Shown: piece by piece, positions 37,189 to 45,962 of the stretch
Numbering within the stretch: the stretch's first letter is position 1
How the letters are laid out: each line of letters starts with the position of its first letter
Source: Microcoleus vaginatus HSN003
GTDB lineage: Bacteria; Cyanobacteriota; Cyanobacteriia; Cyanobacteriales; Microcoleaceae
Reading direction: 5' to 3'
Length of the DNA stretch: 64,000 nt
Assembly (NCBI RefSeq): GCF_022701255.1
Contig: NZ_CP031705.1
Location: 434,001-498,000, forward strand
Notes under the pieces: generated by a model
The model's input: the letters and a program-made list of their open reading frames with translations, nothing else
Database searches by the model: none
What the model was told of the DNA's origin: nothing
Translations under genes and position numbers: made by a program

Positions 37189-39717
37189 ATGCCCTATCCG
37201 GTACCGCCACCAGAACCCTCTGCCCTCATCTACATCGCCAAGCCAAAAAAAGTCGCCCTCACTGTGGCGGCCGGCGATGGAGACACCCCCAGCAACCTCG
37301 CAGAAATACCGGAACCCAGCCCAGATATCGTTCAGCCACCGCAGCCACCGGCCCCAGCAGAATCCGCAGCAGCACTCCTCGACACCACCGCAGCCACCGA
37401 CCAGCCTCTAGAAATCGCCGACCCCCTAGCAGCAGTGGAAAGCGGCGACGCAGTGGTGGGATTTCAGCGTCGGGCTCCTGTGGGAGAAGCCGAAACTGCG
37501 GAAACTCCGAAAGATTCCTCGTTTACTGCTTACCAATTGGGCTCGGTAGAAAATGCCGTTGCGATTCGCAATCGAAAACGAACCGCAGAGGCGCAGAAAC
37601 AACAGGAGAGAAATGTTGTCGGAAAGCAGGAAAGTTGGTATCAGGCCCAAGGCCGGCAGTTAGAAGATAATCCTCCCGAACCTGCGGAGATTCCCGTTCC
37701 AGAAGCCGCGCCAGAACCAGCACCAAGCGGGCAACAGCAGTTCGACATTCCCGCACCCAGCCCGGCCCCCGCACCCAGCACGCCCCCTGCGCCGACACCG
37801 AAACCTAAACCAGCCGCGCCGGGAGTCCGCACCGCACCTTCTCAGCGGACGGTGCCTTTTCCGGTGAGTCCGGCCGATATTATTGAAGTTAAGGCCGACA
37901 GCCAAGAATTCGACGACAAGCAGCAAATTGTGACGGCGGTTGGTAATGTTGTTGTGCGGTTCCGGCAAACTGTGATTGATGCCGATCGAGCGATCGTCAA
38001 CTTAGTCACCCGCCAAGTGGTAGCATCCGGCAATGTCGCCTATACCCGCGGCCAACAAGTAGTGCGCGGCCAGCGGATGGAGTTCAATCTCGGCCTCAAC
38101 AGCGGCGCAGTCGAACAAGCCAGCGGCGAAATATTCCTGCCTGCAGCAGGTAGCGAATTGACCCCCACACTGCCGACAGATATTAGTGCTGGAACGATTC
38201 TTGAACAGCCGCTGAGCGATCGAATTACCAGCCAGCAGCCCCTGCGCGGAGTCAAATCCCCCGGCGCTGCTACAGTGACTCTCGGCGGTGGCGGACAGCT
38301 AGCAGCCCCCCGAGTGACCGGCGCCGTCAACCGCGTCCGCTTTGAAGCAGAACGCATCGAACTGCTGCCAGACGGCGCGAGGGTAGCAACCAACATTCGG
38401 ATTACTAACGACCCGTTTTCCCCGCCGGAATTTGAATACAGGGCCCGGACGGCGACGATTAGAAGGATTTCGCCCACGGCAGAGGAATTAGTCACAACTA
38501 AACCCCGCTTGGTGTTCGACAACCGCGTGAAAATACCCGTGTATCCCCGCAGGCAAGTGTTTGACAGCCGGCAGCAGAGCGGCCCGTGTTTGACTTTTGG
38601 CTACGACGGGGGCGAAAGAGGGGGTTTGTATGCCGAGTGCGGTTTTGAGGTGTTGCAAAACGGGCCGGTGCGGCTGACTCTGACGCCACAAATATACCTG
38701 CAGCGGGTTGTGGCAGAGCACGGCGGTAATCCGTTTTCTCCCGACAGCTACGGGCTGAAAGCAAGGTTGGGCGCTAGTCTGGGCCCGCGCACGAGGCTGG
38801 ACGGATCGGCCATATTTCTGAGTTTTGAGAATTTCCCGAACTTGCCGGAAGACAGCTTTAGGGGCAATTTGCGCCTGCGACAGTTGATCGGCACTCACAC
38901 TCTGGCAGCAGAATACAGTTATCGCGATCGACTGTTTAACGGTTCTCTGGGCTATCAAACCGTGCAGAGCAGCCTCGGGGCAGTCCTCACTTCCCCAGTC
39001 ATCCCACTCGGAGGCACTGGCATCAATCTCAGCTACCAAGCTGGGTATCAATTTATCAATGCTGACACCGATCGAGCAGACTTGCTCGAACCAGTGCGGG
39101 AAAACAACCGCGTCGATCTGGGGCGTTCCCAAGTCAGCTTCGCCGTAAGCCGCGGCTTCAACCTCTGGGAGGGCGAACCGCTGCCCCGCACTCCCACCCA
39201 GGGTTTGAGGTATACGCGGACGCCGGTGGTTCCTTTCTTGCAACTGGCCTTGGGACTCCGGGGAGTTGGCACTTATTACAGCAGTGGCGACAGACAAAAT
39301 TCCCTCGCCGGCAGTGTCGGCATTCAAGGGCAGTTCGGTCATTTCTCCCGCCCTTTCCTCGATTACACTGGGTTTAACGTGACTTATACCCAGGTGGGGC
39401 GCGACGGTATCTCGCCGTTTTTATTCGATCGCTTAGTAGATTTGAGAGTTTTGTCTTTTGGGCTTGTCCAGCAAGTTTACGGAGGCTTTCGAGTCGGATT
39501 TCAAAGTGCTATTAATTTAGAAAGCGGGGAACCAATCAGTACGAATTACACTGTAGAATACAGCCGCCGCAGCTACGCAATCATTTTGCGTTTTAACCCT
39601 GAGCGTCAAGTCGGCAGCCTGACTTTTAGAGTTAGCGACTTCAACTGGAATGGGACTCCCGAACCTTTTTCCGGGGACGCGCGAACTGTAGAAGGAGGCG
39701 TGCGTTTATCCGATTAA
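37189..39717 (+). CDS. LptD/OstA-like outer-membrane protein with DUF3769 barrel
   Basis: An 842-residue protein. After a disordered Pro/Ala-rich N-terminus (1-225), an OstA/LptA-type beta domain spans about 230-310 (IEVKADSQEFDDKQQIVTAV; VASGNVAYTRGQQVVRGQRM). The C-terminal DUF3769 region (about 460-842) has alternating strands ending in a typical barrel. By homology it would assemble lipopolysaccharide in the outer membrane with LptA/LptC. No clear signal peptide follows the ATG at 37189, which is odd for an outer-membrane protein; export could use an unrecognised N-terminus. Residues of about 126-140 (RKRTAEAQKQQERN) are encoded by the AACCGCAGAGGCGCAGA repeat. Confidence 0.82.
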   Translation: MPYPVPPPEPSALIYIAKPKKVALTVAAGDGDTPSNLAEIPEPSPDIVQPPQPPAPAESAAALLDTTAATDQPLEIADPLAAVESGDAVVGFQRRAPVGEAETAETPKDSSFTAYQLGSVENAVAIRNRKRTAEAQKQQERNVVGKQESWYQAQGRQLEDNPPEPAEIPVPEAAPEPAPSGQQQFDIPAPSPAPAPSTPPAPTPKPKPAAPGVRTAPSQRTVPFPVSPADIIEVKADSQEFDDKQQIVTAVGNVVVRFRQTVIDADRAIVNLVTRQVVASGNVAYTRGQQVVRGQRMEFNLGLNSGAVEQASGEIFLPAAGSELTPTLPTDISAGTILEQPLSDRITSQQPLRGVKSPGAATVTLGGGGQLAAPRVTGAVNRVRFEAERIELLPDGARVATNIRITNDPFSPPEFEYRARTATIRRISPTAEELVTTKPRLVFDNRVKIPVYPRRQVFDSRQQSGPCLTFGYDGGERGGLYAECGFEVLQNGPVRLTLTPQIYLQRVVAEHGGNPFSPDSYGLKARLGASLGPRTRLDGSAIFLSFENFPNLPEDSFRGNLRLRQLIGTHTLAAEYSYRDRLFNGSLGYQTVQSSLGAVLTSPVIPLGGTGINLSYQAGYQFINADTDRADLLEPVRENNRVDLGRSQVSFAVSRGFNLWEGEPLPRTPTQGLRYTRTPVVPFLQLALGLRGVGTYYSSGDRQNSLAGSVGIQGQFGHFSRPFLDYTGFNVTYTQVGRDGISPFLFDRLVDLRVLSFGLVQQVYGGFRVGFQSAINLESGEPISTNYTVEYSRRSYAIILRFNPERQVGSLTFRVSDFNWNGTPEPFSGDARTVEGGVRLSD
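37570..37605 (+). repeat. AACCGCAGAGGCGCAGA repeat in the LptD-like gene
   Basis: Matches the intergenic AACCGCAGAGG(G)CGCAGAG repeat (30687, 45868 reverse). It is in frame and encodes RTAEAQKQQ in the disordered N-terminal region. Confidence 0.65.
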
Positions 39718-39792
39718 TTCAATGGGCTAATTGGGCATTGGTCATTGGGCATGGCGAATTGGGAATTGGTAATTGGGTAATTAGAACCAAAA

Positions 39793-39893
39793 GACAACAG
39801 TCAACAGTCAACAGTCAACAGTCAACAGTCAACAGACAACAGTCAACAGACAACAGTCAACAGATAACAGTCAACAGTCAACAGACAACAAAT
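39793..39893. repeat. 7-bp tandem array (CAACAGT) abutting a start codon
   Basis: About 14 units of CAACAGT/CAACAGA end at ACAACAA directly before or overlapping the ATG at 39892. It is the largest heptamer array of the window and leaves no room for a Shine-Dalgarno sequence. Confidence 0.9.
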
Positions 39894-40563
39894 GACAGAA
39901 GTGACCGCAATATCTGCACAAGCAGCGGCTCTGCTGGTTCACTACGGTTTTGACCTAGGTGGCAAAAAAGCCGAGAAATTGGCGGGTGAATGGCTGACCA
40001 AGTATCCCGGCTATTGGCTGCGTTTAGCAGTGGTTGAAGCGCTTTATCAAGGCCGCTATAAGGCTGTTTCTGTGGGACAGCTATTGAGTATGTGGCATCG
40101 GATAGGTCAACCTCTCTATCATTTCAATCGCGAGTTTGAACGCTTGGTCTGCAATAATTTTCCTCAAAATTTAAACTGGGAAAGTGCTACTCAACTACCA
40201 CCGGAAGATATAGTTTTATCGAACCCGGAATCGGAAGTAACTGTCGCAGAGTTAGATTTGCATGGGCCGTCAGAGGCGCAACTTGATGTGGCGCTTCATG
40301 CAGAAGTCCCAAACACAGATGCCGAGGAACCAGCCAAATTGTCCGCAACCGACGATCGCACAAAAGAAAATACAGAATTTGTAGTATATGAAGATGTGGC
40401 TGTTACCGCCCTCGCCGATCGAGCCGAAGCCGAGCAAAAATTAGAGGATAAACCTGTGGCCAAATCCTTCCCAGTTGTCAAACACACAGATTTTCATACC
40501 AAGTTAAAAGCCATTGCCCGAGAAGGCCGAAGAAAGAAGGGAGAAAGCAGAAATAGGGTGTAA
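39892..40563 (+). CDS. Conserved-looking hypothetical protein
   Basis: A 223-residue protein with no family I can name. The N-terminal half (about 1-105) looks folded and conserved: LVHYGFDLGGKKAEKLAGEW, YPGYWLRLAVVEALYQGRYK, MWHRIGQPLYHFNREFERLV. The rest is acidic and disordered, ending in a basic KAIAREGRRKKGESRN. No signal or membrane span. The ATG at 39892 is the only start in front of the conserved part and lies at the end of a heptamer array. It converges with the bilin lyase gene, 25 bp between stops. Confidence 0.75.
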   Translation: MTEVTAISAQAAALLVHYGFDLGGKKAEKLAGEWLTKYPGYWLRLAVVEALYQGRYKAVSVGQLLSMWHRIGQPLYHFNREFERLVCNNFPQNLNWESATQLPPEDIVLSNPESEVTVAELDLHGPSEAQLDVALHAEVPNTDAEEPAKLSATDDRTKENTEFVVYEDVAVTALADRAEAEQKLEDKPVAKSFPVVKHTDFHTKLKAIAREGRRKKGESRNRV

Positions 40564-40588
40564 ACTTTGAGAACTAGAGAGTTATTTG

Positions 40589-41104
40589 TCACTCTTCAGT
40601 TTTGGGACTGACTCCCATCCGAATTTCCGAACAAAAAGATGCTTGTTCGGTACCGTTAGCTTGCTTAACAACGCTCGTCCGCAGTCGCAAGTTAGGCATG
40701 AGATACCACAGCCTTTCTTCTGCATGGAGGGTGTCTGATTCTGTAATCAATGTCAGTACGTCGTCGCCCATCACGTAGCGACTGTTACCCTTATCTTGCA
40801 AGACTTTGCCTTCGCTGGGATTGTCGGGATTTGGGACTATCGCTAATATTGTAGAACCGATTTGTTTAGGTTTGTCGCGATCGGGAACACCGTCCCAACT
40901 AATCCGAACGCTAGTTAGCCCAGTTGAAGCCGGGTTAATCGAGTGTTGTTGGCAAAGTTTGACGACATCTGCATCGCTCGCTGTCAGTATTTCTATTTTG
41001 AGGTCAGATTTACCGGCCTGCAATTCCCCAGAATTGAGATTGTGTACGGTACGCTGGGAAAACCATTTGCCTGCACTTAACTCGAAAAACTCGATAACAT
41101 CCAT
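40589..41104 (-). CDS. cpcS: Phycobiliprotein lyase, CpcS/CpeS family
   Basis: Attaches phycocyanobilin or a related bilin to a cysteine of phycobiliprotein subunits. The 171-residue protein has the family N-terminus MDVIEFFELSAGKWFSQRTV, the central VRISWDGVPDR and the C-terminal ERLWYLMPNLRLRTS. The lipocalin-like family length fits. I start at 41104 because other members begin with the Met just before the EFFELSAGKW block; a start at 41125 would add MSLETNF. Whether it is CpcS or CpeS, and its partner, cannot be told here. It may also serve the bilin-binding GAF protein encoded at 25154. Confidence 0.9.
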   Translation of the reverse strand: MDVIEFFELSAGKWFSQRTVHNLNSGELQAGKSDLKIEILTASDADVVKLCQQHSINPASTGLTSVRISWDGVPDRDKPKQIGSTILAIVPNPDNPSEGKVLQDKGNSRYVMGDDVLTLITESDTLHAEERLWYLMPNLRLRTSVVKQANGTEQASFCSEIRMGVSPKTEE

Positions 41105-41125
41105 GAAATTTGTCTCTAAACTCAA

Positions 41126-41811
41126 TAGTGCTTTATTTGCGATCGTGACTTGCGCGCTATGGAGTCAGAAAGCCGCTTTCTTCCTGCGTACCTAGCGGTC
41201 AAACCAATGATTTTGTCTAGAAACCCGGTTTAAGAGTGCAAGTCGTTTTCTATATTTTAGAGGAAGGGGGCGCACCTGCAAAGCTTTCTGAGAGCTTTGG
41301 GTGAAACAAATTGCAGATGCCGTTGAGGTAGCAAACCCAACCAGGGGGACATCTGCCTCGCTGATGCGGCCGACTTGACAGAAAATTAGAGCATCCGCCA
41401 TCATGTTTCGTTATAAAAAGTCTTTTTCGCACTTTAAATAAGGATTGCGATACCTAAAAATTATTAAGTTTGACAGTGTTGATCGATCGACTATCGTCGC
41501 CCAAATACCAGCTATGCTAAGAAAAACAACGATATATGTGAGCTTTTGTCGATCGATCGGTAAATTGGGCGTTGTTGAGTTGAATTATATTGGCGGCGAT
41601 TTATTGTAATCGCACTGCTTGAAAATTCTCAAAGCAGACTTCGACTAAAAAACCAGCAATTCATCAAACCATCACCAAACCGAGGACAGCAAGCCCGTAG
41701 CACATAGCATTCAAATATGTCATGCTAAGTCAAGAGAAAAGATTCTCGATCGGCTTTTCGGTAGGGTGCAGCTAGCGATCGTATACATTTAAAAAAGACA
41801 TCCGTAAATTT
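41126..41811. other. Long intergenic region upstream of the WD40 gene
   Basis: About 690 bp with no recognisable gene. It contains GATCGATCG-type palindromes near 41480 and 41553. A minus-strand frame at 41192-41404 matches nothing I know. I looked for NB-ARC or NACHT ATPase remnants that would complete the downstream gene and saw none. Confidence 0.45.
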
Positions 41812-44043
41812 ATGAGCGAGTTTACACAAGGGCTGGATAAAATGCAGCCTGCAGAACAGACGCACTACCTGGGAATATTGCCCAGTCAGTTAGCAGCGAC
41901 TTCAGACTCCGAAAAATTATACAGCTTACTAACAGATTACAATTTTATTGAAGCCAAGCTGTCCACATCCGGAGTACAAGCACTAATAGAAGATTACGAT
42001 TTAGCAACAAGTCCCGATATTATAATTTCAGACCAAAAAGCCGAACAACTCAAATTAATCCAAGAAGCAATTCGGCTGTCTGCCCACATTCTAGCCACAG
42101 ATAAAACCCAACTACCCACCCAACTAATTGCCCGCTTGATGTGCTTTGAAAGTCCAGAAAATCAAGCACTGCTAGCACAGGCACAACACCAAACAACCCC
42201 CTGGCTGCGACCGCTAACGCCCAGTTTTACCCCTCCTGGCGGGAGATTGCTACGCACCCTCACCGGACATACAGATTGGGTACAAGCTGTAGCAATCACC
42301 CCCGACGGTAAGCGGGCCATTTCTGCTTCCTCCGACCACAATCTCAAAATTTGGCACTTAGAAACAGGAGAAGAACTTTCCACCCTCAAAGGTCATCTTA
42401 CCTACGTCAATGCTGTAGCTGTCACCCCCGACGGTACTAAAGTAATTTCCGGTTCTTGGGACAATACCATTAAAATTTGGGATTTAGAAACTGGGACAGA
42501 AATCTTTACCTTTGCAGGCGATACTTTTGCCGTAGAAGCAGTAGCAGTAACTCCCGACGGCAAGCGAGTAATTTCAGGTTCTTGGGATGGCAGTATTAAA
42601 GTTTGGGATTTGACAAGTAGGGAAGTAATTTTTAACTTCAAAGGTCATAGCAGTTTTGTCCAGTCGGTAGCAGTAACTCCTGATAGCAAACGGTTAATTT
42701 CCGGGTCGGGAGACAACAGCATGAAAGTCTGGAACCTAGAAACCGGAAGAGAACTTTTTACTCTCACGGGTCATGAAGACTGGGTAAAAAGTGTAGCAGT
42801 TACTCCCGACGGCGAACTCATAATTTCCGGCAGTTACGACGGAACTGTTCAAGTTTGGAGTTTGTCTGAAATAAAGCAACTTTTCACTTTAGGAAAACAC
42901 AGCAGTTTCGTTCAAGCTGTGGCAGTCAGCCCCGACGGCAAACGAATAATTTCGGCTTCCGGCGACAAAACGCTGAAAGTTTGGAATCTGGAAACAAAAG
43001 AAGAACTTTTCACTTTTACCAATCACATCGCCCCAGTGAATGCTGTGGCTGTTACCCCCGATGGCCAGCGGATAGTTTCTGGTTCCTCTGACAAAACTCT
43101 CAAAGTTTGGCACTTAGAAATAGGCAAAGAAAATTTATCATTTGCAGGTCACGATGACTGGGTAAATGCTGTAGCAGTGACGGCGGACGGTACGAAAGCG
43201 ATTTCCGGTTCAGGAGACAACAGCATTAAAGTCTGGAATCTCAAAAACGGACAGGAAATTTTTACTATTCCCGGTCATAAAGATTGGGTAAAAGCGATCG
43301 CAATAACACCGGATAGCAAGCGAGTAGTTTCGGGTTCCGGTGACAAAACTGTGAAAGTTTGGAATCTAGAAACCGGACAAGAAATCTTTACTTTCACGGG
43401 TCATACAGACTGGGTAAATTCTGTGGCAGTCACTGCGGACGGAACGATGGCGATTTCCGGTTCGGGAGACAAAACTATTAAAGTTTGGAATCTAGAAACA
43501 GGAGAGGAACTTTTTACTTTTTCAGGTCATGAGGACGGGATAAAAGCTGTGACCGTTACTCCCGACAGCAAGCGGATTATTTCGGCTTCCGGCGACAAAA
43601 CTCTGAAAATTTGGAGTTTGGGAAAAGAAAAGAATATTTTCGCATATTTATGGAATTTAGCCGTCAAAAATCTACTTTTCACTCTCAAAGGTCATGAGAG
43701 TTTTGTGAATGCTGTGGCGGTTACGGCCGATGGCAAATGGGCGATTTCGGGGGGGCGGGAACCCAATTTGAAAGTTTGGGATTTGTCAAGTAGAAAAGAA
43801 GTTTTTACTTTGGCAGGTCATGCTGATGCGGTAACATCTGTGGCGACTATGGGAACCAAGGCAATTTCTGTTTCGGACGATAATACTCTCAAAGTTTGGG
43901 ATTTGTTAAGTCGAGAATTAATTGCTAGTTTCAGGGGAGATAGTGCTTTGAAAGCTTGCGCTATTGCACCTGATGGGGTGACCATCGTAGTGGCGGAAGC
44001 TTCGGGACAGGTGCATTTTTTGAGCTTAGAAGAGGGGAAATAG
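41812..44043 (+). CDS. Double WD40 propeller with STAND-type helical linker, no ATPase domain
   Basis: A 743-residue protein. Residues 1-150 (HYLGILPSQLA, DYNFIEAKLSTSGVQALIED, PWLRPLTPSFTPPGG) match the helical segment that joins NB-ARC/NACHT ATPases to WD40 sensors in cyanobacterial STAND proteins. Then follow 14 WD repeats by my count, of the type GHTDWVQAVAITPDGKRAIS...LKIW, enough for two seven-bladed propellers. No P-loop or effector domain is present, so this is a sensor arm alone. The repeats are highly alike, pointing to recent expansion. The start ATG 41812 precedes the conserved linker by only 20 residues. The stop codon lies in a TCATTAG array. Confidence 0.9.
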   Translation: MSEFTQGLDKMQPAEQTHYLGILPSQLAATSDSEKLYSLLTDYNFIEAKLSTSGVQALIEDYDLATSPDIIISDQKAEQLKLIQEAIRLSAHILATDKTQLPTQLIARLMCFESPENQALLAQAQHQTTPWLRPLTPSFTPPGGRLLRTLTGHTDWVQAVAITPDGKRAISASSDHNLKIWHLETGEELSTLKGHLTYVNAVAVTPDGTKVISGSWDNTIKIWDLETGTEIFTFAGDTFAVEAVAVTPDGKRVISGSWDGSIKVWDLTSREVIFNFKGHSSFVQSVAVTPDSKRLISGSGDNSMKVWNLETGRELFTLTGHEDWVKSVAVTPDGELIISGSYDGTVQVWSLSEIKQLFTLGKHSSFVQAVAVSPDGKRIISASGDKTLKVWNLETKEELFTFTNHIAPVNAVAVTPDGQRIVSGSSDKTLKVWHLEIGKENLSFAGHDDWVNAVAVTADGTKAISGSGDNSIKVWNLKNGQEIFTIPGHKDWVKAIAITPDSKRVVSGSGDKTVKVWNLETGQEIFTFTGHTDWVNSVAVTADGTMAISGSGDKTIKVWNLETGEELFTFSGHEDGIKAVTVTPDSKRIISASGDKTLKIWSLGKEKNIFAYLWNLAVKNLLFTLKGHESFVNAVAVTADGKWAISGGREPNLKVWDLSSRKEVFTLAGHADAVTSVATMGTKAISVSDDNTLKVWDLLSRELIASFRGDSALKACAIAPDGVTIVVAEASGQVHFLSLEEGK

Positions 44044-44087
44044 TCATTAGTCATTAGTCATTAGTCATTAGTCATTAGTCATTAGTT
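44041..44087. repeat. 7-bp tandem array (TCATTAG) containing the WD40 stop codon
   Basis: Six to seven TCATTAG units. The first TAG is the stop codon of the WD40 gene. Confidence 0.85.
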
Positions 44088-44094
44088 ATTATGC

Positions 44095-44130
44095 CGATCG
44101 CACTTTTGCTAAAATTTAAAAGTGCGATCG
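44095..44130 (+). terminator. Terminator hairpin between convergent genes
   Basis: CGATCGCACTTTT at 44095-44107 pairs perfectly with AAAAGTGCGATCG at 44118-44130 around a 10-nt loop. CTCTTTT follows on the plus strand. It is placed to end the WD40 transcript and may act in both directions. Confidence 0.65.
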
Positions 44131-44149
44131 CTCTTTTCCCCCATCTAGT

Positions 44150-44845
44150 TTACAATTGTTCCGGGTCAATTCCCATCGCTCGCAGTCTTTCTGCCAGTAA
44201 AGCAGCCCGCTGTTCGGCTTGTTCTGCCCGCAGTCGTTCTTGTTCTGCCCGCTGTTCGGCTTGTTCCAAGCTGCGAGAAACCTCCTCATAACTTGTAAAC
44301 GGTTCGCCATCAGGGCGATAAATTTGCAACTCTTCACCCGACAAATCAAAGCGAATTCCCAGTCGGGGACTGACCCAATTTTCGATCGCATCAATTACGT
44401 CCAAACGCCCCTCTGAACGCATCCAACCGCTAAAATCGTTGCGTTCCGGGTCGTACAGGTAATATTCCTCTACCCCGTGGCGATCGTAAAATACCTGTTT
44501 TTTATTCATTTCTGTTAGCCTGTTACCGGGAGAAAGAATTTCAAACACTACTTGGGGCGCGATATTTTCTTCTTCCCACTGCTTGTAAGAACCCCTATCT
44601 CCTTTCGGTCTGCCAAAGACTACCATCACATCCGGGCCGACGCGAATCTTGTTATCTCCTTCGACGGGATACCACAGCAAATCCCCCGCGACAAATACAT
44701 TCGGGTCATCGGCAAATAGCCAAGCTAAATTTTGTTGGATGATGAGTATCCAGCGAAATTGTTTGGTATTGTCAGACATTGGTTGGCCGTCGCTGTCGGG
44801 GTAAATTACATCAGATTTTTGAGGGGATTTGAGTTGAGTTACCAT
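44150..44845 (-). CDS. Uma2 family (DUF820) PD-(D/E)XK nuclease-fold protein, copy 1
   Basis: A 231-residue member of the Uma2 family, which is greatly expanded in cyanobacteria and has a restriction-endonuclease-like fold. The core motif is seen in VGPDVMVVFGRPKG, QVVFEILSPGN and GVEEYYLYDPERN. A C-terminal coiled coil rich in EQAEQRAEQERLRAEQAEQR follows the fold. Target and biological role are not established. The start is ATG 44845 (MVTQLKSPQK). It is a close paralogue of the next gene, with a duplicated upstream region. Confidence 0.9.
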   Translation of the reverse strand: MVTQLKSPQKSDVIYPDSDGQPMSDNTKQFRWILIIQQNLAWLFADDPNVFVAGDLLWYPVEGDNKIRVGPDVMVVFGRPKGDRGSYKQWEEENIAPQVVFEILSPGNRLTEMNKKQVFYDRHGVEEYYLYDPERNDFSGWMRSEGRLDVIDAIENWVSPRLGIRFDLSGEELQIYRPDGEPFTSYEEVSRSLEQAEQRAEQERLRAEQAEQRAALLAERLRAMGIDPEQL

Positions 44846-44950
44846 AACTGTTGTCCGGGGTTAAGGACTGTTGAATTTAATTTTAGCTGTTTCGGAAACT
44901 AAAAAGTGCGATTCTCTGCGGGATAGCTACGCCGCGCGTGCTTTTTCATC
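44843..44950 (-). repeat. Duplicated leader upstream of Uma2 copy 1
   Basis: The about 105 bp upstream of this gene (ACTGTTGTCCGGGG, CTGTTGAATTTAATTTTAGC, GGGATAGCTACGCCGCGCGT) are closely repeated upstream of copy 2 at about 45731-45836. The promoter therefore duplicated with the gene. Confidence 0.85.
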
Positions 44951-44971
44951 CAACCAAAAACACCCCAATTT

Positions 44972-45733
44972 CTAAGTTAATTCGTCTGGGTTAATTCCCA
45001 TTTCTCGCAACCGTTCCACCAAAATCTGCCCTCGGCGCCGTTCCTCTTCTAAAGCAGTTTCTGCAAGTTCTGCCCGCTGGCGTTCTTCTTCTAAACTGGT
45101 TTCTGCAAGTTCTGCCCGCTGGCGTTCTTGTGCTGTTTGCTGGCGTTCTTCCTCTAACAGTTGACAAATCTCAACGTAGGAGAAAAACCTCGTTCCATCC
45201 GGTCGATAAATTTGCAATTGAGAACCCGATAAATCGAAGCAAATTCCCAATCTAGGACTCGCCCAATTTTCCATTAATGCGATCGCATCTAACCCGTCTT
45301 CTCCCCGCAGCCACCCTCTCAGTTGGTTATTGCTAGGATTGTAAATGTAATATTCTTCAACTCCGTGGCGATCGTAAAATAGCAACTTCTTCTCCATTTC
45401 ATCCTGCGTGTTGCCAGGAGAGAGAATTTCAAACACAACTTGCGGTGCAATTCCTGACTCATTCCACTGCTGGTAAGAACCGCGTCTCCCTTTCGGTGTG
45501 CCGAACGCAACCATCACGTCGGGGGCATTAACAATATTCGGTCTTCCCTCGATTGGATACCAAAACAAATCACCCGCTACGAATACCTTCTCGTCATTAG
45601 CATACATCCATTCTAAATTTTGTTCGATGACGAGAATCCAGCGAAATTGGTCAGTATTATTTGCCATTGGTAAGCCGTCGCTGTCGGGGTAAATAACTTC
45701 TTGCTGAGTAGGGGATGGGATTTGAGTTACCAT
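44972..45733 (-). CDS. Uma2 family (DUF820) PD-(D/E)XK nuclease-fold protein, copy 2
   Basis: Paralogue of the neighbouring gene, 253 residues: PTQQEVIYPDSDGLPMANNT, APDVMVAFGTPKG, QVVFEILSPGN and GVEEYYIYNPSNN correspond block by block. The C-terminal coiled coil is longer and internally repeated (two ERQRAELAETSLEEE-type units). I start at ATG 45733 to match copy 1; the frame is open to 45838 through the leader repeat, which is not coding in the sibling. No partner antitoxin- or methylase-like gene is nearby. Confidence 0.9.
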   Translation of the reverse strand: MVTQIPSPTQQEVIYPDSDGLPMANNTDQFRWILVIEQNLEWMYANDEKVFVAGDLFWYPIEGRPNIVNAPDVMVAFGTPKGRRGSYQQWNESGIAPQVVFEILSPGNTQDEMEKKLLFYDRHGVEEYYIYNPSNNQLRGWLRGEDGLDAIALMENWASPRLGICFDLSGSQLQIYRPDGTRFFSYVEICQLLEEERQQTAQERQRAELAETSLEEERQRAELAETALEEERRRGQILVERLREMGINPDELT

Positions 45734-45840
45734 AACAGTTGTCCGGGGTGAAAGACTGTTGAATTTAATTTTAGCTGTTTGGGAAGGGTTAGAAGCGCGA
45801 TTCCCTACGGGATAGCTACGCCGCGCGTGCTTTCTCAAGC
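45731..45840 (-). repeat. Duplicated leader upstream of Uma2 copy 2
   Basis: Second copy of the leader described at 44843-44950. It includes GGGATAGCTACGCCGCGCGT. Confidence 0.85.
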
Positions 45841-45867
45841 CAATAGCCTATTCCTCTTTCTCCCCCT

Positions 45868-45905
45868 CTCTTCCTCTGCGCCCTCTGCGCCCTCTGCGGT
45901 AAAAA
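45868..45905. repeat. CTCTGCGCCCTCTGCGGT repeat
   Basis: CTCTGCGCC occurs twice followed by CTCTGCGGT. This is the reverse complement of the repeat at 30687 and the same sequence found inside the mannosidase gene at about 33568-33592. Confidence 0.8.
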
Positions 45906-45962
45906 ATCTCATTCACAAAAAAGCACATCGAAAATAGGGCGGACACCGCCCGCCCTACCCAA

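Noticed and set aside
39793-39893. CRISPR-like appearance of the heptamer arrays
   Set aside because: Units are 7 bp with no spacers and no cas genes are present.
41192-41404. 70-codon minus-strand frame upstream of the WD40 gene
   Set aside because: No family similarity; also checked as an ATPase remnant and does not fit.
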